A stretch of 64,000 nt of DNA from Tenacibaculum mesophilum (GTDB lineage: Bacteria > Bacteroidota > Bacteroidia > Flavobacteriales > Flavobacteriaceae), in assembly GCF_003867075.1 (NCBI RefSeq), contig NZ_CP032544.1, forward strand, positions 2,722,001 through 2,786,000. Reading direction: 5' to 3'. A program made the translations under genes and the position numbers. Positions 1-8,960 of the stretch are shown here, piece after piece. Each line of letters starts with the position of its first letter. Positions within the stretch are counted from its first letter, which is position 1. The notes under the pieces were generated by a model. The model made no database searches. It was not told the origin of the DNA and saw only the letters and a list, made by a program, of their open reading frames with translations.

Positions 1-2028
1 GGAATGGCACATCGTGGACGCTTAAACACTTTGGTAAACATCTTTAAAAAACCTATTCGCGATTTATTTAGTGAGTTTGAAGGAAAAGATTTTGAAGATC
101 AAGATATAGATGGAGATGTTAAGTATCATTTAGGTTTAACCTTAAGCAAAGCGTATCAAGGTGGACAAAAAATGAAGATGAATTTAGTTCCAAATCCATC
201 TCACTTAGAAACTGTTGATGCAGTTGCTGAAGGAATAGTTAGAGCTAAAATTGATAAAGACTACGAAGGAAACGAAAATAAGATATTACCAATTTTAGTA
301 CATGGAGATGCCGCTGTGGCAGCTCAAGGTATTGTGTATGAGGTTGTGCAAATGGCACAATTAAACGGATACAAAACAGGAGGTACTATACACATTGTAG
401 TAAATAACCAAGTTGGTTTTACAACCAATTATTTAGATGCTCGTTCAAGTACGTATTGTACTGATGTAGCTAAAGTAACGTTATCTCCAGTATTACACGT
501 AAACGCTGATGATGCTGAGGCTGTTTGTCACGCTATGGAAATGGCTGTTGAATATCGTATGAAATTCAACAAAGACATTTTTATTGACTTATTAGGATAC
601 CGTAAATACGGTCATAACGAAGGAGATGAACCACGTTTTACTCAGCCAAAATTATATAAGGCAATTTCTAAGCATAAAAATGCAAGAGAAATTTATGCTA
701 ATAAATTAATAGAAGAAGGAAGTATAACAACGGACTACTTACAGAAAATAACAGATGAATTTAAGGCGCATTTAGAGGCTGAATTTACAGAATCTAAAAA
801 GAAAGAAACGTCTAAAATTCAAGAGTTCATGCCTGATGTATGGGATGGGTTTGTACGTAAGCAATTACAAGATATGTTACAGCCTGTAGATACAACCTAT
901 TCAGTAGATGGTTTAAAAGGCATTGCAAGAGTTATTTCAAAAACACCAGAAGGACACAAGTTTGTTCGTAAAGCAGAACGTATCTTAAAAGGTCGTGAAA
1001 AAATGGTTTTTGAAGATAACTTATTAGATTGGGGTACAGCTGAAAACTTAGCATACGGTACGTTGTTAGAAGAAGGATACGATGTTCGTATTTCAGGAGA
1101 AGATGTAGAAAGAGGAACATTCTCTCACCGTCATGCAATTATGCGTGATGAAGAAACTTTAGAGCGTGTAAATTTATTAAACACAAACCCTAAGAATAAA
1201 GGAGAGATGACTATTTACAACTCTCACTTATCAGAATATGGAGTGTTAGGTTTTGATTATGGATATGCAATGGCAGCTCCAAATACCCTAACCATTTGGG
1301 AAGCTCAGTTTGGTGATTTTGCCAACGGAGCACAAATTATGTTCGACCAGTATATTTCTTCAGCAGAAGATAAATGGAAGTTACAAAACGGATTGGTAAT
1401 GTTACTACCTCACGGGTATGAAGGTCAAGGACCAGAGCATTCATCAGGTAGAATTGAACGTTTCTTACAATCGTCATCAACTGATAACTGGACAATAGCA
1501 AACTGTTCTACACCAGCAAATATGTATCATATTTTGCGTCGTCAGATGAAGCGTGATTTTAGAAAACCATTAATTGTTTTCACACCAAAAAGTTTATTAC
1601 GTTTACCTAAAGCAGTAAATCCTATTGAAGATTTAGCAAACGGAACTTTCCAAGAAGTGATTGATGATACTATCGATACATCAAAAGTTAAGAAAATGGT
1701 GTTCTGTACAGGTAAATTTTATTATGACTTATTAGCAGAACGTGAAAAGTTAGAAAGAGAAGATGTAGCTTTAGTTCGTATAGAGCAATTGTTCCCATTA
1801 CATAATGATAAAATTAAAGAAGTAATGGACAAGTATCCAAATGTAGAACGTTATGTTTGGGCGCAAGAAGAACCTAAAAATATGGGAGCTTGGAGTTATA
1901 TGTTAGAACGTTTTGAATTAGCTAGGTTAGAATGTGCCTCGGAAGAGTACCGTTCGGCGCCAGCAGCAGGTTCAAGTGCACGTTTTAAAAGACGTCATCA
2001 AGCTATTATAGATAAGGTTTTTGATTAA
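1..2028 (+). CDS. sucA: 2-oxoglutarate dehydrogenase E1 component, 5' end missing
   Basis: Thiamine-diphosphate-dependent E1 of the cytosolic 2-oxoglutarate dehydrogenase complex (TCA cycle). It decarboxylates 2-oxoglutarate and hands the succinyl group to the lipoyl arm of E2. The frame is already open at base 1. The first visible Met, at base 4, is internal (it precedes AHRGRLN), so roughly the first quarter of a protein of about 900 residues lies outside the window. In the fragment, HGDAAVAAQGIVYE near residue 100 and VVNNQVGF about 35 residues later form the ThDP/Mg pocket, and LPHGYEGQGPEHSS near residue 470 is in the second transketolase-like domain. The C terminus is intact. sucB follows 117 bp downstream on the same strand. 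Identification is firm. Confidence 0.97.
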   Translation, partial: GMAHRGRLNTLVNIFKKPIRDLFSEFEGKDFEDQDIDGDVKYHLGLTLSKAYQGGQKMKMNLVPNPSHLETVDAVAEGIVRAKIDKDYEGNENKILPILVHGDAAVAAQGIVYEVVQMAQLNGYKTGGTIHIVVNNQVGFTTNYLDARSSTYCTDVAKVTLSPVLHVNADDAEAVCHAMEMAVEYRMKFNKDIFIDLLGYRKYGHNEGDEPRFTQPKLYKAISKHKNAREIYANKLIEEGSITTDYLQKITDEFKAHLEAEFTESKKKETSKIQEFMPDVWDGFVRKQLQDMLQPVDTTYSVDGLKGIARVISKTPEGHKFVRKAERILKGREKMVFEDNLLDWGTAENLAYGTLLEEGYDVRISGEDVERGTFSHRHAIMRDEETLERVNLLNTNPKNKGEMTIYNSHLSEYGVLGFDYGYAMAAPNTLTIWEAQFGDFANGAQIMFDQYISSAEDKWKLQNGLVMLLPHGYEGQGPEHSSGRIERFLQSSSTDNWTIANCSTPANMYHILRRQMKRDFRKPLIVFTPKSLLRLPKAVNPIEDLANGTFQEVIDDTIDTSKVKKMVFCTGKFYYDLLAEREKLEREDVALVRIEQLFPLHNDKIKEVMDKYPNVERYVWAQEEPKNMGAWSYMLERFELARLECASEEYRSAPAAGSSARFKRRHQAIIDKVFD

Positions 2029-2037
2029 AAAATAAAT

Positions 2038-2100
2038 GCGTTAGGGATAGAAGCAAACTACCGTGTAGTGCGAAAAGCCCGACCCGATAGGGAAACGCCC
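2038..2100 (+). other. Structured intergenic element between sucA and sucB
   Basis: The spacer is more GC-rich than its surroundings and folds on paper into a branched structure. An outer stem GCGTT (2038-2042) pairs with AACGC (2094-2098). GGG (2044-2046) can pair with CCC (2078-2080). Inside that, GC-AA-ACTAC (2053-2061) pairs with GTAGT-GC (2065-2071) around the loop CGT. A small hairpin CCC-GATA-GGG lies at 2083-2092. Motifs such as AAAGCCCGACCC and GGGAAACGCCC look familiar from other flavobacterial intergenic regions, but this is from memory and there is no second copy in this window. It could be a dispersed repeat, an mRNA-stability element or a small RNA. There is no ORF in it. Confidence 0.45.
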
Positions 2101-2145
2101 AAATAAAAGAAATAAAATAATTCAGATATATAAAATTTAGAACTG

Positions 2146-3354
2146 ATGGTTTTAGAAATGAAAGTTCCTTCTCCGGGGGAATCAATTACAGAAGTAGAAA
2201 TCGCAACTTGGTTAGTTGAAGATGGTGATTACGTTGAGAAAGATCAACCAATTGCCGAAGTAGATTCTGACAAAGCAACGTTAGAATTACCTGCGGAAGA
2301 AAGCGGAATAATCACTTTAAAAGCTGAAGAGGGTGATGCAGTAGCAGTAGGAGCAGTAGTTTGTCATATTGATATGGATGCTGCAAAGCCAGATGAAGCT
2401 GGAGCACCAAAAGCAGCTGCACCAAAAACTGAGGAGAAAAAAGAAGCACCTAAGGCTGAACCAGCAAAAGAAACATATGCAACTGGTACAGCATCTCCAG
2501 CAGCTAAGAAAGTATTAGCTGAAAAAGGGATGAATCCATCTGATGTTAAAGGAACTGGTAAAGACGGTCGTGTAACAAAAGAAGATGCTGTAAAAGCAGT
2601 GCCTTCAATGGGAACTCCAGGAATGGGATCTCGTGGTACAGAGCGTAAAAAGTTATCAATGTTACGTCGTAAAGTAGCGCAACGTTTAGTTTCTGTAAAG
2701 AACGAAACAGCGATGTTAACTACTTTTAATGAGGTTAATATGCAACCAATTTTCGACTTACGTAACGAATATAAAGAAGCGTTTAAAGCAAAACACGGTG
2801 TAGGTTTAGGATTTATGTCATTCTTTACTTTAGCAGTAGTAAGAGCTTTAAAAATGTATCCAGATGTAAATTCTATGATTGATGGAGATTACAAAGTAAG
2901 TCACGATTTCCAAGATATTTCTATTGCAGTATCAGGTCCTAAAGGATTAATGGTGCCAGTAATAAGAAACGCTGAAAATTTAACGTTTAGAGGAGTTGAG
3001 AGCGAAGTAAAGCGTTTAGCATTACGTGCACGTGACGGACAAATTACAGTTGATGAAATGACAGGAGGTACGTTTACTATCACGAATGGTGGTGTATTTG
3101 GTTCTATGTTATCTACACCAATTATCAACCCTCCACAAAGTGGGATTTTAGGAATGCATAATATTGTAAATCGCCCAATGGCAGTTAATGGCGAAGTAGT
3201 GATTCAACCAATTATGTATGTAGCATTATCATACGATCACAGAATTATTGATGGTCGTGAGTCTGTTGGATTCTTAGTAGCTGTAAAAGAAGCGTTAGAA
3301 AATCCTGTAGAGCTATTAATGAATAATAACCCTACCAAAGCTTTAGAAATGTAG
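2146..3354 (+). CDS. sucB: Dihydrolipoyllysine-residue succinyltransferase (E2 of 2-oxoglutarate dehydrogenase)
   Basis: Core E2 of the complex, transferring succinyl from E1 to CoA. The 402 residues match the family length. The N-terminal lipoyl domain (about 1-76) carries the lipoylation site Lys43 in DSDKATLEL. An Ala/Pro/Lys/Glu-rich linker follows to about residue 112, then a peripheral subunit-binding domain (about 115-152, with [13 protein letters not shown]), then the acyltransferase domain ending in [10 protein letters not shown], where His365 and Asp369 are the HxxxDG catalytic pair. It starts at ATG and lies downstream of sucA, presumably cotranscribed. E3 (lipoamide dehydrogenase) is not in the window. 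A strong terminator follows the stop. Confidence 0.98.
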   Translation: MVLEMKVPSPGESITEVEIATWLVEDGDYVEKDQPIAEVDSDKATLELPAEESGIITLKAEEGDAVAVGAVVCHIDMDAAKPDEAGAPKAAAPKTEEKKEAPKAEPAKETYATGTASPAAKKVLAEKGMNPSDVKGTGKDGRVTKEDAVKAVPSMGTPGMGSRGTERKKLSMLRRKVAQRLVSVKNETAMLTTFNEVNMQPIFDLRNEYKEAFKAKHGVGLGFMSFFTLAVVRALKMYPDVNSMIDGDYKVSHDFQDISIAVSGPKGLMVPVIRNAENLTFRGVESEVKRLALRARDGQITVDEMTGGTFTITNGGVFGSMLSTPIINPPQSGILGMHNIVNRPMAVNGEVVIQPIMYVALSYDHRIIDGRESVGFLVAVKEALENPVELLMNNNPTKALEM

Positions 3355-3380
3355 TATAAAGTTTATACAGATAAATAAAA

Positions 3381-3413
3381 AAATCCCACACAACTTGTGT
3401 GGGATTTTTTTAT
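3381..3413 (+). terminator. Rho-independent terminator after sucB
   Basis: Eleven-base-pair hairpin: AAATCCCACAC (3381-3391), loop AACTT, GTGTGGGATTT (3397-3407), followed by a run of T. It lies 27 bp after the sucB stop. Confidence 0.9.
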
Positions 3414-3562
3414 TTATTTTTAAAAGGATGAATTGAATAAAATAAAATGATTATCTTATACACTCTTCTTACTGTCATAAATTGTTATTAAACAGACTAA
3501 AAATTTATTTGTAAAAAGGGAGTATTATATTTTTTGAAGAAAAAAATTAAAGCTATAAAATT

Positions 3563-3934
3563 ATGAAACTAGGAGCCTTTTCAATTAGTTTATCAGTGAA
3601 AAATATTAATAAGTCGAAAGAATTTTATGAAACGTTGGGATTCACTGTTTTTGCAGGTCAAATAGAAAGCAATTATTTGATTATGAAAAATGGTAATTCG
3701 TTAATTGGGTTGTTTCAAGGTATGTTTGAAAATAATATTCTTACTTTTAATCCAGGTTGGGATGAAAATGCCAATGAGTTAGATGACTTTGACGATGTAA
3801 GAACCATTCAACAACATTTAAAAGAAAATCACATCAAATTGAAAAGTGAGGCAGATGAAGAGACTTCGGGCCCTTCTAGCATCGTTTTCTTTGATCCTGA
3901 TGGAAACATGATTTTAATAGACCAGCATGTTTAA
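3563..3934 (+). CDS. VOC (glyoxalase/bleomycin-resistance fold) family protein
   Basis: Small cytosolic protein of 123 residues with a single vicinal-oxygen-chelate domain made of two beta-alpha-beta-beta-beta halves. The first half contains ISLSVKNINKSKEFYETLGF (residues 9-28). The second ends in FFDPDGNMILIDQ, typical of the glyoxalase/dioxygenase superfamily. The substrate cannot be deduced: this branch includes lyases, dioxygenases and proteins without known activity. Monocistronic: upstream lies the sucB terminator, and downstream a convergent hairpin shared with the DUF547 gene. Confidence 0.85.
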   Translation: MKLGAFSISLSVKNINKSKEFYETLGFTVFAGQIESNYLIMKNGNSLIGLFQGMFENNILTFNPGWDENANELDDFDDVRTIQQHLKENHIKLKSEADEETSGPSSIVFFDPDGNMILIDQHV

Positions 3935-3971
3935 AAGATGAAAAACAAGATGTGTCTTTCATCCTTTAAAC
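3929..3971. terminator. Bidirectional terminator between convergent VOC and DUF547 genes
   Basis: Fifteen-base arms at 3929-3943 (GTTTAAAAGATGAAA) and 3957-3971 (TTTCATCCTTTAAAC) pair with one mismatch. A/T runs at the stem ends make it usable on both strands. It overlaps the VOC stop codon and lies 5 bp from the DUF547 stop. Confidence 0.75.
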
Positions 3972-3976
3972 GTAAT

Positions 3977-4696
3977 CTATTTGTTGTTTAAGCTCCAATC
4001 GTAGTCCAAATATAGCACTTCGGCATTATCATTAGCTTTAATGTGAGAGTACTTATTTATATAATCTACTAAAGTATTACGAGAGGTAAAGTCTTCTTGG
4101 TACCATTGAAATATTTTTGAAACTTCAACTTTAGTTAACGTAATCTTATTTTTTGTGGAGTCGTTTATAAAAGCTTTCATTAAGTTTTCCAACGCTTCTT
4201 CTATATTCTCTTTAGTAAAAGCAAAATTTACAAATCGAGGTCCAGATTTAGATGCTGCATTTAAGGCAACATGAATTCTAGGGTCATCATGCCATCTACG
4301 AAGTATTTTATGCTCAATATAATCTAGCGAGTATAGTTTTTTACCAACAGAAGCAAAAGGAATCTTCCAAGCATTTCTTCCTTTACGTTTAATGTCGGTA
4401 ATTTTTTTTAAAGGATAACTATCTAAAATTAATTTGATTGTATAAGCATTGTAAGCGTTAATCCAAAAAGCTTTTGCTTTATTTTGCGACCATTTATTAC
4501 TAGGTATGGTGTTATCCAAATGCTTTATATATATATCTAAAACCGCCCGATTTTTTCTTAGTCCCTTATAATCCACATTGCCTTGAGAGTCAACATAGGT
4601 TTTTAATAAAGCATCATATACATCAGTTTGTGCTTGTGTTTGAATACTCACAAAAATTAGTATGAAGGTAAAAGTGAGAGTAATTGTTTTTCGCAT
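3977..4696 (-). CDS. DUF547 domain-containing secreted protein
   Basis: The 239 residues begin with a cleavable-looking signal peptide (about 1-23, ending QTQAQ), so the mature protein is probably periplasmic. The rest is a DUF547 domain with the hallmarks WINAYNAYTIKLILD (about 78-92) and HDDPRIHVALNAASKSGPRF (about 136-155). DUF547 proteins are common in marine Bacteroidota and Proteobacteria. Sequence features resemble Cys/His-based peptidase-like folds, but no activity is established as far as I know. It stands alone: the esterase gene is divergent across a 506-bp gap and the VOC gene is convergent. Confidence 0.85.
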   Translation of the reverse strand: MRKTITLTFTFILIFVSIQTQAQTDVYDALLKTYVDSQGNVDYKGLRKNRAVLDIYIKHLDNTIPSNKWSQNKAKAFWINAYNAYTIKLILDSYPLKKITDIKRKGRNAWKIPFASVGKKLYSLDYIEHKILRRWHDDPRIHVALNAASKSGPRFVNFAFTKENIEEALENLMKAFINDSTKNKITLTKVEVSKIFQWYQEDFTSRNTLVDYINKYSHIKANDNAEVLYLDYDWSLNNK

Positions 4697-5088
4697 TTTT
4701 TTAAATTTTAAGTAAATAAATTAGTTTACAATACTTTTGACGTAGATAAATTTAATTCATTACACAAATATTTCATTGAAGCAAAAAAGACCTTTTGGAG
4801 AGGTTTTAAAAAAGAGAAATTGTTATTATTATTTTTTACAATAAAGTGAGCTTAAATAAATAACAATAATACTAATCATCATATAAAAAGTAGTGTTGTT
4901 TTGCGCTTTGGTTAAGTTTATGTCACTCATAAAAACTTGTATTTTCGATTGTACAAGAGTGTAAGTTTTCTATACAACATCAGTGATTAGTAATACTTAT
5001 TTAATAGGCTTCATCAAAATAAAGAAAAATTTTTAATCAGGTTTAAAAAAGTATGGTTTAAAAGAAAAATCACTATATAAACTATACT
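4697..5088. other. Intergenic region, divergent promoters expected
   Basis: This belongs to a 506-bp gap between the DUF547 gene (minus) and the esterase gene (plus). It is very AT-rich. I see a possible plus-strand -7 box TATTTTCG at 4940-4947 that sits inside an inverted repeat CTTGTA (4936-4941) / TACAAG (4952-4957). No RNA gene, terminator or ORF of convincing length is visible here. A short ORF at 5089-5187 is listed separately. Confidence 0.35.
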
Positions 5089-5187
5089 ATGAAGAGTCCA
5101 TTTGTCACAAATAAAGAACATTTCATACCATATATCTTTTTACAATATTTAAAGGCAAGTGAGAGAGATATTTTTGATGCGGATTAA
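5089..5187 (+). CDS. Possible 32-residue ORF just upstream of the esterase gene
   Basis: An ATG at 5089 opens a 32-codon frame ending at a TAA 15 bp before the esterase start. The in-frame triplet at 5059-5061 is a stop, so it cannot extend upstream. The product has ordinary composition (NKEHFIPYIFLQYLKASERD in the middle) and no signal or membrane segment. The position would suit a short translated leader, but an ORF this size can arise by chance in AT-rich DNA. I do not recognise it. Confidence 0.22.
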   Translation: MKSPFVTNKEHFIPYIFLQYLKASERDIFDAD

Positions 5188-5202
5188 TAAAAAACATAAA
5201 AA

Positions 5203-6012
5203 ATGATTACGCATTCTTACACAAAAAAACCTTTTGTATTTTTAAGTTTTATACTCTTTTTCTTTATGAGTTGCACTGAAGAAGATTTACCCTCTAACAT
5301 TAAGCAGCAAAAATTCACTCTAAAATCGAACTCAACAAATTTTAAGTATGCTATTAAAATAGGGAGCATTGAAGAAGTTGATGTAACTAAAGATTATCAC
5401 GTGATTTATTTATTAGATGGTGACGACTATTATAATGAATGTATGCAAATGTTAAGCTTAGAAAAAAAAGAAAATACCGTTATAGTGAGCATAGGTTATG
5501 CGGGCGATAATGAAAGAGGTACAGATTATTCTTACCCATATGACAGAGATTTTGATGGAGATTCAGGAGGAGCAAAGAAGTTTATTAGCTTTTTAAACTC
5601 TGAGTTAATCCCTGTGATTGAAGAGGATTATGAAATAAAGAGTTTAACAAAAACAATTTATGGGCATTCACTTGGAGGTTATTTTGCTTTATATGTTATG
5701 CTGCAAGAAGAACAAGAAAACCCTTTTGATAATGCAATTGTGGTAAGCCCTAATTTAATGTGGTATAACTCATTTATTTTCGATTTAGAAGAAAAAGCTA
5801 AGAAGTTGAGTTTGTTAGATGGCAAATCTTTTTACATGGCTATGGGAGACCTTGAAGGAGTTGGTATGAACGCATCATTTAAAGCAATGGTTAAGCGACT
5901 AAAATTGAATAACTATAATGATTTTAATTTCAGTTATGAAAGATTAGAAAATATTTCTCACAGAAATAGTCCAATCATAGGATTTAAAAATGGATTACAA
6001 ATTATTGAATAA
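5203..6012 (+). CDS. Alpha/beta-hydrolase (esterase-D/IroE-like) lipoprotein
   Basis: The 269 residues have a lipoprotein signal peptide: the hydrophobic run at 10-22 ends in FMSC with lipidated Cys24, followed by TEEDL, acidic residues of the kind linked to surface export in flavobacteria. The body is an esterase domain of the enterobactin-esterase/esterase-D type. The nucleophile elbow GHSLGG carries Ser156, and His253 (ISHRNSP) near the C terminus is the likely catalytic His. GDLEG around residue 216 may hold the acid. The substrate is unknown; related proteins cleave siderophore or acyl esters. It overlaps or abuts the downstream outer-membrane-like gene by a few bases, suggesting cotranscription. 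Confidence 0.85.
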   Translation: MITHSYTKKPFVFLSFILFFFMSCTEEDLPSNIKQQKFTLKSNSTNFKYAIKIGSIEEVDVTKDYHVIYLLDGDDYYNECMQMLSLEKKENTVIVSIGYAGDNERGTDYSYPYDRDFDGDSGGAKKFISFLNSELIPVIEEDYEIKSLTKTIYGHSLGGYFALYVMLQEEQENPFDNAIVVSPNLMWYNSFIFDLEEKAKKLSLLDGKSFYMAMGDLEGVGMNASFKAMVKRLKLNNYNDFNFSYERLENISHRNSPIIGFKNGLQIIE

Positions 6013-6019
6013 GAAAAAA

Positions 6020-6622
6020 ATGAAGAAAATTTTATACATACTATTGTTAAGTAGTTTTTTTATGAATGCTCAAGAACATGATACTACAAGAAAGTGGAAA
6101 TTAGAATTGGGCTATACGACTGATATAATTAATACAAGTTTTGGAAAGCATTATGGTTTTGTTTTTAAAGCGAAAAGGAAATTGTTGGAAAGTAAGAAGA
6201 TTACCTTAATGGTAGGAGCAGCCTATCAAAACAGTTTTATTAATGAAGACGAAAATATGTTTACAGGTTTTGTTGATGGCTACACAAGAGACTTATCTGT
6301 TGTTGGTTTGGTAGATTTTAGTTTTTATCCTTTTAATAAAAGAAGATTTTACATGTCAATTCAACCTTTTCTTGGCTATACTAACTTAAAATCAAAAGGA
6401 AGTTTATATATAGATCACATAGGTGTATATGAAAAGTATAAAAACTCACATTCTTACTTTAATTACGGAATGATAAATTCTCTAGGTTATACTTTTAATA
6501 GAGTAACTATAACCTTTGATGTTTGGAGTTCACTAAAAGGAATTCTTGATAGCGGAAGGTTTAGACCAGGTGATTTTGATTCAAGATTGTTTTTTGGAAT
6601 GGGAGTAGGATATACATTATAA
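6020..6622 (+). CDS. Hypothetical outer-membrane beta-barrel-like protein
   Basis: I do not recognise a named family. From the ATG at 6020 the product is 200 residues with a clear signal peptide (MKKILYILLLSSFFMNAQ). An in-frame ATG at 5990 would add ten residues and hide the signal, so 6020 is preferred. The mature part has alternating aromatic/polar strands (VGAAYQNSF, IQPFLGYTNL, SLGYTFNRVTITFDVW) and ends FGMGVGYTL, the aromatic C-terminal strand expected of an outer-membrane barrel. It lies 7 bp after the esterase stop, so the two may act together in the envelope. The function is unknown. Confidence 0.65.
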   Translation: MKKILYILLLSSFFMNAQEHDTTRKWKLELGYTTDIINTSFGKHYGFVFKAKRKLLESKKITLMVGAAYQNSFINEDENMFTGFVDGYTRDLSVVGLVDFSFYPFNKRRFYMSIQPFLGYTNLKSKGSLYIDHIGVYEKYKNSHSYFNYGMINSLGYTFNRVTITFDVWSSLKGILDSGRFRPGDFDSRLFFGMGVGYTL

Positions 6623-6625
6623 ATT

Positions 6626-7498
6626 CTATTTATAAAACTTGTCAAACTTCTCTTTAAATAATTTAAATTTATTTCTAGATACAGGAACCTCATGGGAAAC
6701 ATTAGGAAATGATATTTTATAGTTCCTCGCATTTCCAGAGGTTCTTCTAATATTTTTAATATTAATTATATAAGAACGATGTGTACTTAAAATAAAGGGA
6801 TAATCAGATAAATTATTAAGTAATTTTTGAATAGATATTCTGTATGGTTTAATGTCTACAGAGTTAAGAGTCTTAGTGTATATGTCTACATAATTCCCTT
6901 CGGATTTAGCGAATAAAAAAGTAGCCAAATCAAGAATTAATGTCTCATTTATATTATTCGTTTTTATAGATAAAACAATCTCTTTGTTTTTTTGTTTTAA
7001 TTCTTTCTCGAGCTCTTTATTGTACGCTTTAACACTTCTTAAATTTTCTTTTAAAATAACCACATAGTTTATCCAAATAATAATGAGTATAGGTGTAGTA
7101 CCGATTAAAATAACATAAGAGAAAGTATTAATAAAACTTAAAAAAAAATTACTATTAACACTATTTTTAATAGGGTACAGAAAACTATTTTGAAAAAGAG
7201 CTATTGAAATAAGAATACCAAGAGTAAAGAAAAATTCTCTTAAAGTATTCCAATTTTCTTTAATTTCAGAAGTAAAAAAAATGGTGGGCACCAATTCAGT
7301 AAAAAATAAGATGCTCAAAAAAGTAACTATGCTAGCCGTTAAACATGGAAAAAAATTGTTTGTAACAGTATTTTGAGAAAAGTAATAGTTAACTAAGAAT
7401 ATTAAAATACTTAGTATACAAGCAATAATAAGGTTTCTTTTGGTATGAAATAAATATGGGTAAGGGGTTGATAAGCTTTTTAAAAACTTATACTTCAT
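6626..7498 (-). CDS. Membrane-anchored LytTR-domain transcriptional regulator
   Basis: The 290 residues have four predicted membrane helices in the first 150 residues (for example LIIACILSILIFLVNYYF, ISIALFQNSFLYPI and FINTFSYVILIGTTPILIII). A short charged coiled linker (KAYNKELEKELKQKNKEI) follows, then a C-terminal LytTR DNA-binding domain (about 185-288) with LFAKSEGNYVDIYT and FILSTHRSYIINIKNI, the usual LytTR signatures. There is no receiver domain, so it belongs to the group in which a membrane module is coupled directly to LytTR. It is convergent with the outer-membrane-like gene (3 bp between stops). It follows the suf genes but is separated from them by a hairpin. Confidence 0.88.
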   Translation of the reverse strand: MKYKFLKSLSTPYPYLFHTKRNLIIACILSILIFLVNYYFSQNTVTNNFFPCLTASIVTFLSILFFTELVPTIFFTSEIKENWNTLREFFFTLGILISIALFQNSFLYPIKNSVNSNFFLSFINTFSYVILIGTTPILIIIWINYVVILKENLRSVKAYNKELEKELKQKNKEIVLSIKTNNINETLILDLATFLFAKSEGNYVDIYTKTLNSVDIKPYRISIQKLLNNLSDYPFILSTHRSYIINIKNIRRTSGNARNYKISFPNVSHEVPVSRNKFKLFKEKFDKFYK

Positions 7499-7514
7499 AA
7501 CATTTAAAGAATTA

Positions 7515-7543
7515 AAAAGGCATTATTAAATATAATGCCTTTT
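7515..7543 (-). terminator. Hairpin terminator after sufD
   Basis: A 12-bp stem AAAAGGCATTAT (7515-7526) / ATAATGCCTTTT (7532-7543) with loop TAAAT lies between the sufD stop (7551) and the LytTR start (7498). On the minus strand it ends in a short U run, so it probably ends the suf transcript. Confidence 0.7.
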
Positions 7544-7550
7544 GTTTGTT

Positions 7551-8864
7551 TTATAGTTCAAAACCAATATTAACCCCTAATTTGTTGGCAATTAATTTGG
7601 TAATTCTTTTTTTAACCTCTGGTATTTTAACACTCTCTAAAACAGTATTTGCAAAGGCGTACATAAGTAAAGCTTTTGCTTCTTTCTTTGGAATACCTCT
7701 TTGCTGCATATAAAATAAAGCTTGATCGTCTAATTGACCTATGGTACAACCATGAGAGCATTTTACATCATCAGCAAAAATTTCTAATTGAGGTTTAGCA
7801 TTTATAGTTGCTTTATCACTTATTAAAACATTGTTGTTTTGTTGGTAAGCATTTGTTTTTTGAGCTTCTTTCTCAACAATAACTTTACCATTAAACACAC
7901 CAGTAGAACGATCGGTATAAATACCTTTATAGTCTTGGTGACTTTCACAGTTAGGCTCTATATGGTTTACCAAGGTATGATGGTCAACGTGTTGTTTCCC
8001 CTCAATAATGGTAATTCCTTTTAAAATAGAGTTAATATATTCTCCTTTTTGGTAGAAGTTTAAGTTGTTTCTAGTAATATTGCCACCAAAAGAAAAAGTA
8101 TGTACAGAGCATGTACTTTCTTTCTGTTGCTCGATATATGTATTATCAACTAAAGAAGCATCATTATTGTCATTCTGAATCTTGTAATAATCTACTGTAG
8201 CATGTGTATCTGTATAAATCTCAGTTACGGCATTTGTTAATACAGCATTATTGTTAAGGTTTTGATGACGTTCTATAATTTGAACATGTGCATTTTGCTC
8301 TACAATAATTAAGTTACGAGGCTGTAACATGGTTGCATGTTCTTTACCTGTAGTAAAATTAATTATCTGAATAGGTTTTTCAACTTCAACATTCTTTGGG
8401 ATGTGAATGAATGCACCTTCTGTAGCAAAAGCTGTATTTAAAGACGTTAAATTGTCTTGTTTAGCAATTTTGTTAAAATATTTTTCAATAATAGGCTTAT
8501 ACTTTTCTTTAGAAAAAGCAGCAGATAATAAACAAATATCTTTTCCATCATGAGTAGTAGTTGATAAAAAAGAACTGTATTTACCATCCACAAAAACTAT
8601 TTTATAGCTATCTATTTCATGAATGAAGTATTTTTTTACATCAGCAAACTCTACAGAAGCATCTCTATCAGGAAAAATACTATAATCTTCTTTTAAAACT
8701 GAATTTAAAGAAGTGTATTTCCAAGCTTCTAATTTTTTTGTAGGAAAGCCTAATTTTTCAAAATTTTGTAGTGCTTTTGTTCTTATTTCATGTAAATCTG
8801 AATTAATATTTACATTGTCTTCAAAAGCTACGTATGATGATAATATTTTTTCTCTCAACTCCAT
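7551..8864 (-). CDS. sufD: Fe-S cluster assembly protein SufD
   Basis: Scaffold subunit that pairs with SufB and the ATPase SufC to build Fe-S clusters in the cytosol. The 437 residues are the usual SufD size. The beta-helix core region includes GAFIHIPKNVEVEKPIQI. The conserved C-terminal block DVKCSHGCTIGQLD contains the Cys/His region shared by SufB and SufD, and QALFYMQQRGIPKKEA follows it. It lies downstream of sufC with a 96-bp spacer that shows no terminator, so it is probably the last gene of the operon. A hairpin follows the stop, and no sufS or sufE is present in the window. Confidence 0.96.
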   Translation of the reverse strand: MELREKILSSYVAFEDNVNINSDLHEIRTKALQNFEKLGFPTKKLEAWKYTSLNSVLKEDYSIFPDRDASVEFADVKKYFIHEIDSYKIVFVDGKYSSFLSTTTHDGKDICLLSAAFSKEKYKPIIEKYFNKIAKQDNLTSLNTAFATEGAFIHIPKNVEVEKPIQIINFTTGKEHATMLQPRNLIIVEQNAHVQIIERHQNLNNNAVLTNAVTEIYTDTHATVDYYKIQNDNNDASLVDNTYIEQQKESTCSVHTFSFGGNITRNNLNFYQKGEYINSILKGITIIEGKQHVDHHTLVNHIEPNCESHQDYKGIYTDRSTGVFNGKVIVEKEAQKTNAYQQNNNVLISDKATINAKPQLEIFADDVKCSHGCTIGQLDDQALFYMQQRGIPKKEAKALLMYAFANTVLESVKIPEVKKRITKLIANKLGVNIGFEL

Positions 8865-8960
8865 TGTTTTTAGTTGTAAAGTTTATAAAGTATAAAAGTT
8901 TGTAAAACTGAAAAGTGGCTTATCTTATGAGCAAATTTTCGCTTTTTACTTTTCAACTTT

